64,000 nucleotides of DNA from Pseudomonas sp. ANT_H12B (GTDB taxonomy: Bacteria; Pseudomonadota; Gammaproteobacteria; Pseudomonadales; Pseudomonadaceae): assembly GCF_008369325.1 (NCBI RefSeq), contig NZ_VOBI01000006.1, positions 186,001-250,000 of the forward strand. Direction: 5' to 3'. Position 1 is the first letter of the stretch, and each line of letters starts with the position of its first letter. The notes below the pieces were generated by a model that had not been told where the DNA came from, ran no database searches, and saw nothing but the letters and a program-made list of their open reading frames with translations. Below, in pieces: positions 39,643 to 47,480 of the stretch. The translations under genes were made by a program, and so were the position numbers.

Positions 39643-41388
39643 ATGAAACCTCACGCCACGGCTTACAGCCAACGCTTGTTGCGCGGTCAGGCGCCCTCTT
39701 ACGAACGCTTGCAGGCGCGCCTGGCCGAAGATGGCAGCAAACTGGGCGCGGCACCGATTGCCGTGCATTGTGGTTGGGGCCGATTGCTGATCGGCCACAC
39801 CTTTCCCGATGCGGCGAGCCTCGCCCAGGAATTGCTCAACGAGCAACCCGGCGAGCGCGATATTGCTTTGTATGTCGCCGCGCCCCAGCAAGTCCTGGGG
39901 CTAGAGCCGGCCCAGCTGTTTCTCGACCCGTCCGACACCTTGCGCCTGTGGTTCAGTGATTACCGCCAATCCACCCGTGTATTTCGCGGGTTTCGCATCC
40001 GCCGCGCCCAGAGCGAGACGGACTGGCAGGCGGTCAATCAGCTCTATCAATTGCGCGGCATGCTGCCGATCGACGCGAGTCTGCTGACCCCGCGCCATCA
40101 GGGCGGCCCGGTGTATTGGCTGGCGGAAGATGAGGACAGCGGCGCAATCATAGGCAGCGTCATGGGTCTGGATCATCACAAGGCGTTCAACGATCCGGAG
40201 AACGGCAGCAGCCTGTGGTGCCTGGCGGTAGACCCGCAATGTTCGCGACCGGGTGTCGGTGAAGTGCTGGTGCGGCATCTGATCGAACATTTCATGAGCC
40301 GTGGGCTGAGTTACCTGGACTTGTCAGTGCTGCACGACAACCGGCAAGCGAAAAGTCTTTACGCCAAGCTCGGTTTTCGCAACTTGTCGACCTTCGCGAT
40401 CAAGCGCAAAAACTGCATCAATCAGCCGTTGTTTCTCGGCCCGGGCCCCGAAGCCGAGTTCAATCCGTATGCGCGAATCATCGTCGAGGAAGCCCACCGT
40501 CGCGGCATCGACGTGCAAGTGGATGACGCCGATGCCGGGATGTTTACCCTCAGCCTTGGCGGGCGTCGGGTGCGTTGCCGCGAATCCCTCAGCGATCTGA
40601 CCAGCGCCATCAGCATGAGCCTCTGCCAGGACAAAAGCCTGACGCACAAAGTGCTCAAGGCTGCCGGCCTGAACCTGCCGTCGCAACAACTGGCCGGGAA
40701 CGCCGATGACAACCTGGCGTTTCTCGACGAGCACGAGCGGGTGGTGGTCAAACCGCTGGATGGCGAACAGGGCCACGGCGTGGCGGTAGATTTGCGGACC
40801 ATCGAAGATGTCCAGCAAGCCATCGAATCAGCGCGCCAGTTCGACAGTCGAGTGTTGTTGGAAAGCTTCCATGAAGGCCTGGATCTGCGGATTGTGGTGA
40901 TCGGTTTCGAGGTGGTTGCCGCGGCCATTCGCCGACCGGCAGAAGTGGTCGGTGATGGTCAGCATTCGATCGGTGAGTTGATCGAAGCCCAGAGCCGGCG
41001 TCGTCAGGCAGCCACCAGCGGTGAAAGCAAAATCCCGCTCGATCATGAGACCGAGCGCACCTTGAAAGCGGCAGGTCATGACTACAGCAGCATTCTGCCG
41101 GCCGGCGAGCATTTGTTCGTACGGCGTACGGCGAATCTTCATACCGGCGGCATTCTCGAAGACGTCACGGCGATCCTGCATCCAACCCTGGTAGATGCGG
41201 CGGTACGCGCGGCGCGGGCGCTGGATATTCCGATGGTGGGACTTGACCTGATGGTGTCTGCCGCGGATCAGCCGGAGTATGTGTTTATCGAAGCCAATGA
41301 GCGCGCGGGACTGGCCAACCACGAACCGCAGCCGACGGCCGAACGGTTTGTGGACTTGTTGTTTCCGCATAGTCAGCCGGCGGTTTAA
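39643..41388 (+). CDS. ngg: N-acetylglutaminylglutamine synthetase (GNAT + ATP-grasp)
   Basis: The 581-residue protein combines a GNAT acetyltransferase region (about 120-265; WCLAVDPQCSRPGVGEVLVR) with a C-terminal ATP-grasp ligase (about 290-575; VVKPLDGEQGHGVAVDLR near residue 370, FIEANERAGLANHEPQPTAE near residue 550). It is thought to acetylate glutamine and ligate a second glutamine to form the dipeptide precursor of NAGGN; it has also been named ngs. It starts 3 bases after asnO and is followed by an inverted repeat before the peptidase gene. Confidence 0.92.
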   Translation: MKPHATAYSQRLLRGQAPSYERLQARLAEDGSKLGAAPIAVHCGWGRLLIGHTFPDAASLAQELLNEQPGERDIALYVAAPQQVLGLEPAQLFLDPSDTLRLWFSDYRQSTRVFRGFRIRRAQSETDWQAVNQLYQLRGMLPIDASLLTPRHQGGPVYWLAEDEDSGAIIGSVMGLDHHKAFNDPENGSSLWCLAVDPQCSRPGVGEVLVRHLIEHFMSRGLSYLDLSVLHDNRQAKSLYAKLGFRNLSTFAIKRKNCINQPLFLGPGPEAEFNPYARIIVEEAHRRGIDVQVDDADAGMFTLSLGGRRVRCRESLSDLTSAISMSLCQDKSLTHKVLKAAGLNLPSQQLAGNADDNLAFLDEHERVVVKPLDGEQGHGVAVDLRTIEDVQQAIESARQFDSRVLLESFHEGLDLRIVVIGFEVVAAAIRRPAEVVGDGQHSIGELIEAQSRRRQAATSGESKIPLDHETERTLKAAGHDYSSILPAGEHLFVRRTANLHTGGILEDVTAILHPTLVDAAVRAARALDIPMVGLDLMVSAADQPEYVFIEANERAGLANHEPQPTAERFVDLLFPHSQPAV

Positions 41389-41397
41389 CCCCCTTCA

Positions 41398-41506
41398 TGA
41401 TCGTTCCCGCGCTCTGCGTGGGAATGCCTCACCGGACGCTCTGCGTTCGTTCTTGGGACGCAGAGCGTCCCCGGCTGCATTCCCACGCAGAGCGTGGGAA
41501 CGATCA
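41398..41506. repeat. Long inverted repeat, CGTTCCCACGC family (second copy)
   Basis: The left end TGATCGTTCCCGCGCTCTGC and the right end GCAGAGCGTGGGAACGATCA are complementary apart from one base. The inner GGACGCTCTGCGTTC and GGGACGCAGAGCGTCCC repeat the plan of the copy at 31207-31316. It lies between the synthetase and peptidase genes of the NAGGN cluster. Confidence 0.9.
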
Positions 41507-41530
41507 GGCCTCAACGAATCAGGAGTTTCC

Positions 41531-42721
41531 ATGACCAGCAAAATTCCCGAACCGGATCTCAACTACCTGCAAAAAGTCCTGCTGGAAATGCTCGCCATTC
41601 CCAGCCCGACCGGGTTCACCGACACCATCGTGCGTTACGTGGCCGAACGGCTTGAAGAGCTCGGCATTCCCTTTGAGATGACCCGTCGCGGGACCATTCG
41701 CGCCACCCTCAAGGGCAAGAAGAACAGCCCGGACCGTGCGGTCTCGGCTCACTTGGACACCATCGGCGCGGCGGTTCGCGCGATCAAGGACAACGGGCGT
41801 CTGACCCTGGCCCCCGTCGGTTGCTGGTCCAGCCGTTTTGCCGAAGGCAGCCGGGTCAGCCTGTTTACCGACAACGGCGTGATCCGCGGCAGCGTGTTGC
41901 CGCTGATGGCTTCCGGGCACGCGTTCAATACCGCCGTGGATGAAATGCCGATCAGTTGGGATCACATCGAATTGCGCCTGGATGCCTATTGCGCCACCCG
42001 CGCCGATTGCGACTCCCTGGGGATCAGCGTCGGCGATTTTGTCGCCTTCGACCCGTTACCGGAGTTCACCGAAAGCGGTCACATCAGCGCCCGTCACCTT
42101 GATGACAAGGCCGGTGTTGCCGCACTGCTGGCGGCGCTGAAAGCGATCGTCGACAGCGGCGAAGAGCTGATGATCGACTGTCATCCGCTGTTCACCATTA
42201 CCGAGGAAACCGGCAGCGGTGCCGCGGCGGCACTGCCTTGGGATGTCAGCGAATTCGTCGGCATCGACATTGCACCAGTCGCACCGGGCCAGCACTCCAG
42301 TGAACACACGGTCAGCGTGGCGATGCAGGATTCCGGCGGCCCTTATGACTATCACCTGTCGCGGCACCTGTTGCGACTCGCCAGTGATAACGAATTGCCG
42401 GCGCGTCGTGACCTGTTCCGCTATTACTTCAGCGACGCCCATTCGGCGGTCACCGCCGGGCACGACATTCGCACCGCCCTGCTCGCCTTCGGCTGCGACG
42501 CGACCCACGGCTATGAACGTACCCACATCGATAGCCTTGCTGCGCTCAGCCGGTTGCTCGGGGCCTACATCCTCAGCCCGCCAGTATTCGCCAGCGATGC
42601 ACAACCGGCCAAAGGTGCGCTGGACCGGTTCAGTCATCAGATCGAGCACGACACGCAGATGGAAAGCGATACCCGCGTGCCGTCGGTGGACAGCTTGGTG
42701 GGGCAGCGGTCGGAGAGCTGA
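41531..42721 (+). CDS. M42-family peptidase of the NAGGN osmoprotectant cluster
   Basis: The start ATG 41531 has AGGAG 5 bases upstream and gives 396 residues. A longer frame upstream runs through the inverted repeat and is not supported. Metal ligands of the M42 family are visible: SAHLDTIGAA near residue 72, ARHLDDKAGVAAL near residue 186, TITEETGSGAAAAL near residue 222, and GIDIAPV. It is the third member of the conserved trio with asnO and ngg. Its substrate is not established; NAGGN turnover is an inference from context. Confidence 0.9.
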   Translation: MTSKIPEPDLNYLQKVLLEMLAIPSPTGFTDTIVRYVAERLEELGIPFEMTRRGTIRATLKGKKNSPDRAVSAHLDTIGAAVRAIKDNGRLTLAPVGCWSSRFAEGSRVSLFTDNGVIRGSVLPLMASGHAFNTAVDEMPISWDHIELRLDAYCATRADCDSLGISVGDFVAFDPLPEFTESGHISARHLDDKAGVAALLAALKAIVDSGEELMIDCHPLFTITEETGSGAAAALPWDVSEFVGIDIAPVAPGQHSSEHTVSVAMQDSGGPYDYHLSRHLLRLASDNELPARRDLFRYYFSDAHSAVTAGHDIRTALLAFGCDATHGYERTHIDSLAALSRLLGAYILSPPVFASDAQPAKGALDRFSHQIEHDTQMESDTRVPSVDSLVGQRSES

Positions 42722-42734
42722 CCCTGGCATTTTC

Positions 42735-42790
42735 GTTGCCTGAAAGATCGCCTTCGCGGGCTTGCCCGCGAAGGCGATCTTTCAGGCAAC
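42735..42790. repeat. 56-bp perfect palindrome with REP core
   Basis: GTTGCCTGAAAGATCGCCTT continues into the REP core CGCGGGC, and the second half is the exact complement. The two 27-base arms match at every position around a TT centre. The core 12-16 bases per arm are REP-like, while the outer part is not part of the usual REP. It lies 14 bases past the M42 peptidase stop and may work as a terminator without a T-tract. Confidence 0.9.
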
Positions 42791-42860
42791 ACATGAGGCC
42801 CGGGCTAGCCGCAACCGACCATTCGCCGTAGCATCGCGACATTGTTTAGCCGAGGTGCCT

Positions 42861-43088
42861 ATGCTGATCCCCTACGACCAACTTGAAGTCGACACCCTGA
42901 CCCGCCTGATCGAGGATTTCGTGACCCGTGACGGCACAGACAACGGTGATGACACGCCATTGGAAACCCGTGTACTGCGTGTTCGTCAGGCATTGACCAA
43001 GGGCCAGGCGTTGATCGTCTTCGATCCGGACAGTGAACAATGCCAGTTGATGCTCAAGCACGACGTGCCCAAGCATCTGTTCGACTGA
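42861..43088 (+). CDS. YheU family (UPF0270) protein
   Basis: The 75-residue protein starts at ATG 42861 (MLIPYDQLEVDTLTRLIEDF) and closely follows the YheU/UPF0270 pattern MLIP-x-x-L-x-x-x-T-L-x-x-L-I-E-x-F-V-x-R-x-G-T-D. It is small, acidic and cytoplasmic. Function is unknown. It converges on the csrA-family gene with 5 bases between stops. A longer upstream frame passes through the palindrome and is not used. Confidence 0.85.
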   Translation: MLIPYDQLEVDTLTRLIEDFVTRDGTDNGDDTPLETRVLRVRQALTKGQALIVFDPDSEQCQLMLKHDVPKHLFD

Positions 43089-43093
43089 GGCCT

Positions 43094-43279
43094 TCAGCGC
43101 CCCTTGTTTTTCGCCAGTTTGACCTGGATGCGGTCGTAGACTTCGGACCGGTGCACACTGACGTCCCGTGGCGCTTCGACACCAAAGCGCACGCTGTTTC
43201 CGTCGACCGCTACAACACGCACGGAAATGTTGTCACCAATGGAAATCAATTCGCCCACAACGCGACTGAGTACAAGCAT
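43094..43279 (-). CDS. CsrA/Rsm family RNA-binding regulator (divergent paralogue)
   Basis: The 61-residue protein has the full CsrA fold: [20 protein letters not shown], then [25 protein letters not shown] with the RNA-binding arginine in VHRSEVY near position 44. Compared with canonical RsmA (MLILTRRVGE) it has S-R-V-V-G-E and a basic tail (KLAKNKGR), so it is a paralogue, perhaps RsmI of fluorescent pseudomonads. Rsm proteins bind GGA motifs at ribosome-binding sites and repress translation. Its own ribosome-binding site sits in a hairpin, which suggests autoregulation. Confidence 0.88.
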   Translation of the reverse strand: MLVLSRVVGELISIGDNISVRVVAVDGNSVRFGVEAPRDVSVHRSEVYDRIQVKLAKNKGR

Positions 43280-43286
43280 GGCTTTC

Positions 43287-43313
43287 GTCCTTCAGGGTTA
43301 TCGGACCCTGAAG
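43287..43313 (-). promoter_or_regulatory. Hairpin overlapping the ribosome-binding site of the CsrA paralogue
   Basis: On the minus strand CTTCAGGGT (43313-43305) pairs perfectly with ACCCTGAAG (43298-43290) around a 6-base loop. The 3' arm ends inside AAGGAC (43292-43287), the Shine-Dalgarno sequence 7 bases before ATG 43279. The SD contains a GGA, the core Rsm recognition triplet. The arrangement could block initiation and bind Rsm proteins. Confidence 0.6.
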
Positions 43314-43432
43314 ATGCCCGGCGCGCGTCGGGTCTTCAATGCGACGACAGCAATCAGGAACCGCCCCACAGGGCAGAACGAGCCTCTCTGACGGAAGCGT
43401 CTGACAAACCCTTTGAATGAAGGACCGATCCT

Positions 43433-43765
43433 TCAGGAAGCGGAGAATCGCGGGCCGAACAGGATGACACTGGCCCCGATCACACACAGCGCCACGCCGA
43501 TCCAGTCCGAGCTCAGCGGACGAATTCGCTCGACCACCGCCAGCCAGCCAATCGACGCAATGATGTAAATGCCACCGTAGGCGGCATAAGCGCGACCGGC
43601 GTAGGCCGCTTCGACGCGGGTCAGCAGCAGCGCGAACAAGGTCAGGCTGAGCAGCGCAGGGACAATCCACCAGGCACTTTTGCCTTGGCGCAGCCATACC
43701 CAGAAGGCAAAGCAGCCAGCGATTTCAAACAGCGCGGCAAGGAAAAACCACAGGTAGTTGAGCAT
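43433..43765 (-). CDS. YnfA family (UPF0060) membrane protein
   Basis: The start is ATG 43765 ([20 protein letters not shown]), giving 110 residues; a GTG two codons earlier is also open. Four hydrophobic segments and the family stretches [38 protein letters not shown] and [17 protein letters not shown] match YnfA, a small multidrug-resistance-type inner-membrane protein. Transport of cationic compounds has been reported for some relatives. It lies between the CsrA paralogue and an SDR gene on the same strand. Confidence 0.9.
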   Translation of the reverse strand: MLNYLWFFLAALFEIAGCFAFWVWLRQGKSAWWIVPALLSLTLFALLLTRVEAAYAGRAYAAYGGIYIIASIGWLAVVERIRPLSSDWIGVALCVIGASVILFGPRFSAS

Positions 43766-43829
43766 GCGCACGTCTCGCGAGGATGGCCGATGGGGGCCAC
43801 CCTAACGATGGTGTAACGCGGGAGCAAGC

Positions 43830-44645
43830 TCAGCCTGTGGTTTGCTTGGCCTTGGAGCGCATCTTGTCGGCCATGACGGTCATTTCGTTGTAGAGCAGTT
43901 GCGGGTTTTTCTGCTTGAGCGCCCAGGCCATACGGCCCTGCTCGTGGGGCAGAATCATGAATTCGCTGGCGGCGACGTGCTGATAGATGTAGTCAGCAAT
44001 GTCGGCAGCGGTGATCGGCGAACTTTCCAGCAACTTGCCCACCTGGGCTTTCATGGCAGGCGTCGGGCCGCGGAAAGAGTCCAGCAAGTTGGTCTGGAAG
44101 AACGACGGACACACCACATGCACGCCGATCTCTTGTTGCGCCAGTTCGACCAACAGGCTTTCGGACAGTGCCACTACACCAGCTTTGGCCACGTTGTAGT
44201 TGCTCATGGCCGGCCCTTGCATCAGGGCTGCCATCGACGCGATGTTGATGATTTTGCCTTTGCTTTTCTCCAGCAACGGCAGGAAGGCCTTGCAACCTTT
44301 GACCACGCCCATCAGGTTGATCGCGATCTGCCAGTCCCAATCTTCCAGCGACAGTTCATTGAAGAACCCGCCCGAGGCAACGCCGGCGTTATTGACGATG
44401 ACATCGATGCCGCCGAGTTTCTCTTCGCAAGCCTGGGCGAAGGCAGTCAACTGACTGTAGTCGCGCACATCGCAACGCTGGATAAAACCGTCGCCGCCTG
44501 CTTCGCGCACCAGCTTCAGGGTTTCTTGCAAACCAGGTTCGCTGACATCCGACAAGGCCAGTTGCCAGCCTTCACGCGCCCAGCGCAGCGCGATTTCGCG
44601 ACCCAGGCCCGAGCCCGCGCCAGTGATCATCATGCGATTTTGCAT
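43830..44645 (-). CDS. Short-chain dehydrogenase/reductase
   Basis: The start is ATG 44645 (MQNRMMITGAGSGLGREIAL) with AAGG 9 bases upstream, giving 271 residues; a longer frame into the AT-rich region upstream is not supported. Motifs are TGAGSGLG, NNAGVASGG near residue 83, NIASMAALMQGPAMSNYNVAKAG with catalytic Ser and Tyr/Lys near residues 136-153, and PSFFQTNL. It is a classical SDR, possibly acting on a lipid or hydroxy-steroid-like substrate, but the substrate is unknown. Confidence 0.87.
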   Translation of the reverse strand: MQNRMMITGAGSGLGREIALRWAREGWQLALSDVSEPGLQETLKLVREAGGDGFIQRCDVRDYSQLTAFAQACEEKLGGIDVIVNNAGVASGGFFNELSLEDWDWQIAINLMGVVKGCKAFLPLLEKSKGKIINIASMAALMQGPAMSNYNVAKAGVVALSESLLVELAQQEIGVHVVCPSFFQTNLLDSFRGPTPAMKAQVGKLLESSPITAADIADYIYQHVAASEFMILPHEQGRMAWALKQKNPQLLYNEMTVMADKMRSKAKQTTG

Positions 44646-44931
44646 AGCAAACAGCCTTGTTGTTCCGGGGAAGATGCATCGAGTGTAGCGAAGGAGCGTG
44701 CGCGCCCCACGCTCCATCAGATTGCTGAATGGCCCAAGCAAACCGTGGGCGAACCTGAACCAACTAGTACAACAAAAAACGAAATAAACCTTTCTTCGAA
44801 AAACATTAAAAAAACTTGGAATTTTCTGTCGTGGGCAAGAGTCGGATTTTGTAAGCCGCTTGGTTTTATTGCATTCGAGCTGACAGTTGTAGGCCAGGTA
44901 ATTCCAGAACACTTCCAACAAGGAAATAGAC
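44646..44931. other. AT-rich divergent intergenic region
   Basis: This 286-bp segment between the SDR gene and the DUF3309 gene has an unusually A-rich core at about 44765-44830 (ACAAAAAACGAAATAAACC and ACATTAAAAAAACTTGG). It should contain promoters for both genes. I see no gene and no firm -35/-10 pair. Confidence 0.45.
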
Positions 44932-45084
44932 ATGGGCACAATTCTTATCATTATTCTGATCCTGTTGCTGGTCGGTGGTTTACCAGTGTTCCCGCACTCC
45001 AGAAGTTGGGGTTATGGACCATCGGGCATCATCGGTGTGGTGTTGGTAGTGCTGTTGATCCTGTTGTTGCTCGGCAAGATATAA
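44932..45084 (+). CDS. 50-residue hydrophobic protein, DUF3309 family
   Basis: The short gene starts at ATG 44932 with AAGGA upstream and ends at TAA 45082-45084. The product has two membrane segments, ILIIILILLLVGGLPV and GIIGVVLVVLLILLLL, joined by FPHSRSWGYGPSG, which is the DUF3309 pattern. Such proteins are frequent in proteobacteria and often stress-linked; the function is unknown. A symmetric terminator follows after 18 bases. Confidence 0.85.
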   Translation: MGTILIIILILLLVGGLPVFPHSRSWGYGPSGIIGVVLVVLLILLLLGKI

Positions 45085-45102
45085 AGATTTAACAGACAAA
45101 AA

Positions 45103-45124
45103 AAGAGGCCCTTATGGGCCTCTT
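45103..45124. terminator. Bidirectional terminator between DUF3309 and LTA-synthase-like genes
   Basis: AAGAGGCCC (45103-45111) pairs perfectly with GGGCCTCTT (45116-45124) around TTAT. A-rich sequence precedes it and T-rich sequence follows it, so it can end transcripts from both convergent genes. Confidence 0.9.
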
Positions 45125-45141
45125 CTTTATTGCGTCGGCCC

Positions 45142-47235
45142 TTAGTCCGGCTTGCCGTCAACCACACCGGCGGTGTTGTCGATCAGGCTCTTGGTGGCGG
45201 TCTGAATGAACGACTCAAGTTGTTGCTTGAGGGCTGCTTCGTCAGCCGATGCCGGGATCACCTCACCTTTGGAATTGGCGCCCAACTGGTACTGATACAG
45301 CTTGGGTGGCATCTCTTTGGGCAACACCAACACGCGGTCCGCGGTCAGCAACGCTACGGTCTGATCGCTACCCGAAGGTTTGATCACGCCGAAGCCCTTG
45401 TCGCCTTCCGGCAGGTTCAGCAGATCGCGGCCCCAGCATTGATGAACCACGTCACCACCGATGCGCCCCATGATGGTCGGCACGACGTCGATCTGAGTGC
45501 CCACGGTATGGTCGACCTGACCGAATTTTTCCTGGACGCCTGGCCCGATCAACAACATCGGCACGTTAAAGCGGCCCAGGTCCATTTCAGTGATCTGTTG
45601 CTCGTTACCAAAACCGTGGTCACCGACAACCACAAACAGGGTTTCGTTGAAGTACGGCTCTTTACGCGCTTTTTCAAAGAACTGACCCAGCGCCCAGTCG
45701 GAGTAACGCATGGCGGTCAAATGTTCGTTGAGGCTGCCACGGTCGGTCACGCGCTCTACCGGCAATGGCGTCGGCAAGGCGTACGGCGTGTGGTTGGACA
45801 GGGTTTGCAGCAAGGCATAGAACGGCTTTTTATCTTTGCCATCGCGCGCCTTCAGTTCTTCCAGGCCACGGCTGAACATGTCCTGGTCGGACACGCCCCA
45901 GGTTGGATCGGAGAACACCGGATTGACGAAGTCGTTGCGCCCGATGAAGTTGGTCATGCCCTGGCTGCTGAAGAAGCCCGACTGGTTGTCCCAGGCGAAA
46001 TCGCCGTTGTAGACATACACGTCGTCGTAATCACGGGCACTGAGCAATTGCGGCAGGCCGGACAGCTTGTGGCTGCCTTCCGGGGTCTGCATCAGGTATT
46101 CGAAACCCGGCAGGTTCGGGAAGCAGGCCATGGTGGCGAACATGCCCTGGTGGGTATGGGTGCCGTTGGAGAAGAAACGGTCGAACAACAGGCCTTCTTT
46201 CGACAGTTTGTCGAAGTACGGCGTGATCTCGCCCGGACGTCCCAGAGCGCCCACCGAATGGCCGGCGAAGCTTTCCATCAGGATGACCACGACGTTCTTG
46301 ATCGGCAGCGTCTTGTTGGTGTCCGGGCTGAAGTTACGGCGTACGGCGGCTGTCTCGGGGTCCACCAGTTTGTCGCTTGGGGTCAGCAACATGTCACGCA
46401 CGGTCTGCTGGGCCAAAGGCTGCGCCAGTGTAGCTTTCCAGATGTTGTCGCGTTCTTCGGACATCCGGCTCTTTGCAGCGGCGATCAGCGACAGTGTTCC
46501 GTTGAGGCCCAACTGGTTGGCGAAGTTCGAGTCGGTGGTGTAAACGTCACCCCAACGCATCGGCGGGCCTTGACGCAGGGTGCCACGAGCAGCGACCACA
46601 CAGACCAGCAGGCAGACCACGAACACGACGATCCGCGAATACCACGGGGCGATCTGGCGAGTGCCGATGCTGCCGCCGCTGAACGGACCGCGAGGACGGG
46701 TCGCACGGTCGGCGCCCTTGAATGCGAGCGTCAGGATCAATGTGCCCACGGCCCAGGCCAGCAGGTAGCGAACCACCGGGAAACCGTACCAGAGCATGCT
46801 CATCACGGTCTTCGGGTCTTCCTTGACGTACTGGAAGACCAGACCGTTGAGGCGCTGGTGGAACTCACGGTAGAAGTCCATCTCCATCAGGCCCAGGAAC
46901 AGCGCGATGCTCGAGGCAATGGTCAGCCAGAAACGGAAGAACCCGCGTGCGGCCATGGCCCGGGCGCTGAACAGCGCCAGCAGCAATGGAATGCTGAGGT
47001 AGACCACCAGGCGCAAGTCGAAACGCAGGCCGTTGGTGAACGCTTCGAGAAAGGTCGAGGCCGGTGTGTCGAGGATCATCTCGCGGTTGTAGACCAGCAG
47101 CGCAACGCGCAGCAGGCTGAACATGACCATCATGACCAAGGCACACAGCAGCGTGTAGGCCAGATGCGATTTGACGGTCGGTTGCAGCAGGCGACTAGAA
47201 GCTCGCTGCTGACTCAGGGCGTCCGGGTTTGCCAT
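45142..47235 (-). CDS. LTA-synthase-family membrane sulfatase (phosphoglycerol-transferase type)
   Basis: The 697-residue protein has five N-terminal membrane segments (about 27-48, 73-92, 100-118, 152-172, 201-217) and a periplasmic alkaline-phosphatase-fold domain. The LtaS catalytic set is visible: Glu321 in LMESFAGHSVG, Thr361 in GTHTHQGMFATM, and Asp539-His540 in VVGDHGFGN. In Gram-positives these make lipoteichoic acid; in Gram-negatives relatives move phosphoglycerol or phosphoethanolamine onto periplasmic glucans or lipid A. Here the acceptor is unknown, with OpgB-like glucan modification the leading guess. A terminator follows it. Confidence 0.88.
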   Translation of the reverse strand: MANPDALSQQRASSRLLQPTVKSHLAYTLLCALVMMVMFSLLRVALLVYNREMILDTPASTFLEAFTNGLRFDLRLVVYLSIPLLLALFSARAMAARGFFRFWLTIASSIALFLGLMEMDFYREFHQRLNGLVFQYVKEDPKTVMSMLWYGFPVVRYLLAWAVGTLILTLAFKGADRATRPRGPFSGGSIGTRQIAPWYSRIVVFVVCLLVCVVAARGTLRQGPPMRWGDVYTTDSNFANQLGLNGTLSLIAAAKSRMSEERDNIWKATLAQPLAQQTVRDMLLTPSDKLVDPETAAVRRNFSPDTNKTLPIKNVVVILMESFAGHSVGALGRPGEITPYFDKLSKEGLLFDRFFSNGTHTHQGMFATMACFPNLPGFEYLMQTPEGSHKLSGLPQLLSARDYDDVYVYNGDFAWDNQSGFFSSQGMTNFIGRNDFVNPVFSDPTWGVSDQDMFSRGLEELKARDGKDKKPFYALLQTLSNHTPYALPTPLPVERVTDRGSLNEHLTAMRYSDWALGQFFEKARKEPYFNETLFVVVGDHGFGNEQQITEMDLGRFNVPMLLIGPGVQEKFGQVDHTVGTQIDVVPTIMGRIGGDVVHQCWGRDLLNLPEGDKGFGVIKPSGSDQTVALLTADRVLVLPKEMPPKLYQYQLGANSKGEVIPASADEAALKQQLESFIQTATKSLIDNTAGVVDGKPD

Positions 47236-47480
47236 GTCGTTTTAGGACCCATTGGAAGTTAAAGTTTCAAAAATACAGCTGCGCCCTGCCCTCTGTTGGC
47301 CAATTCTCGGCCCCGGGGCTTGCGCGGTGCGCAAATGTTGCACGATCAACCGCGGCAATGCCATTGATTACTACCCGGTGATGCTGGCGCGGGCGAATTG
47401 TCTTGGAGGCTTTGTGAAAATTTCGTGCAACGCATATCAGGAAACAAAATAAAGGTTCTGGTCTGAAAGCTGACAGGGGG

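Noticed and set aside
37888..39891. A 667-codon open frame opposite asnO
   Set aside because: The plus-strand gene has catalytic motifs and a ribosome-binding site; the antisense frame has neither.
42861..43279. Overlapping control between the YheU gene and the CsrA paralogue
   Set aside because: The genes only converge with 5 bases between stops. Nothing in the sequence shows control of one by the other.
45130..47262. A 710-codon open frame opposite the LTA-synthase-like gene
   Set aside because: It is the shadow of a gene with conserved catalytic residues and has no start signal.
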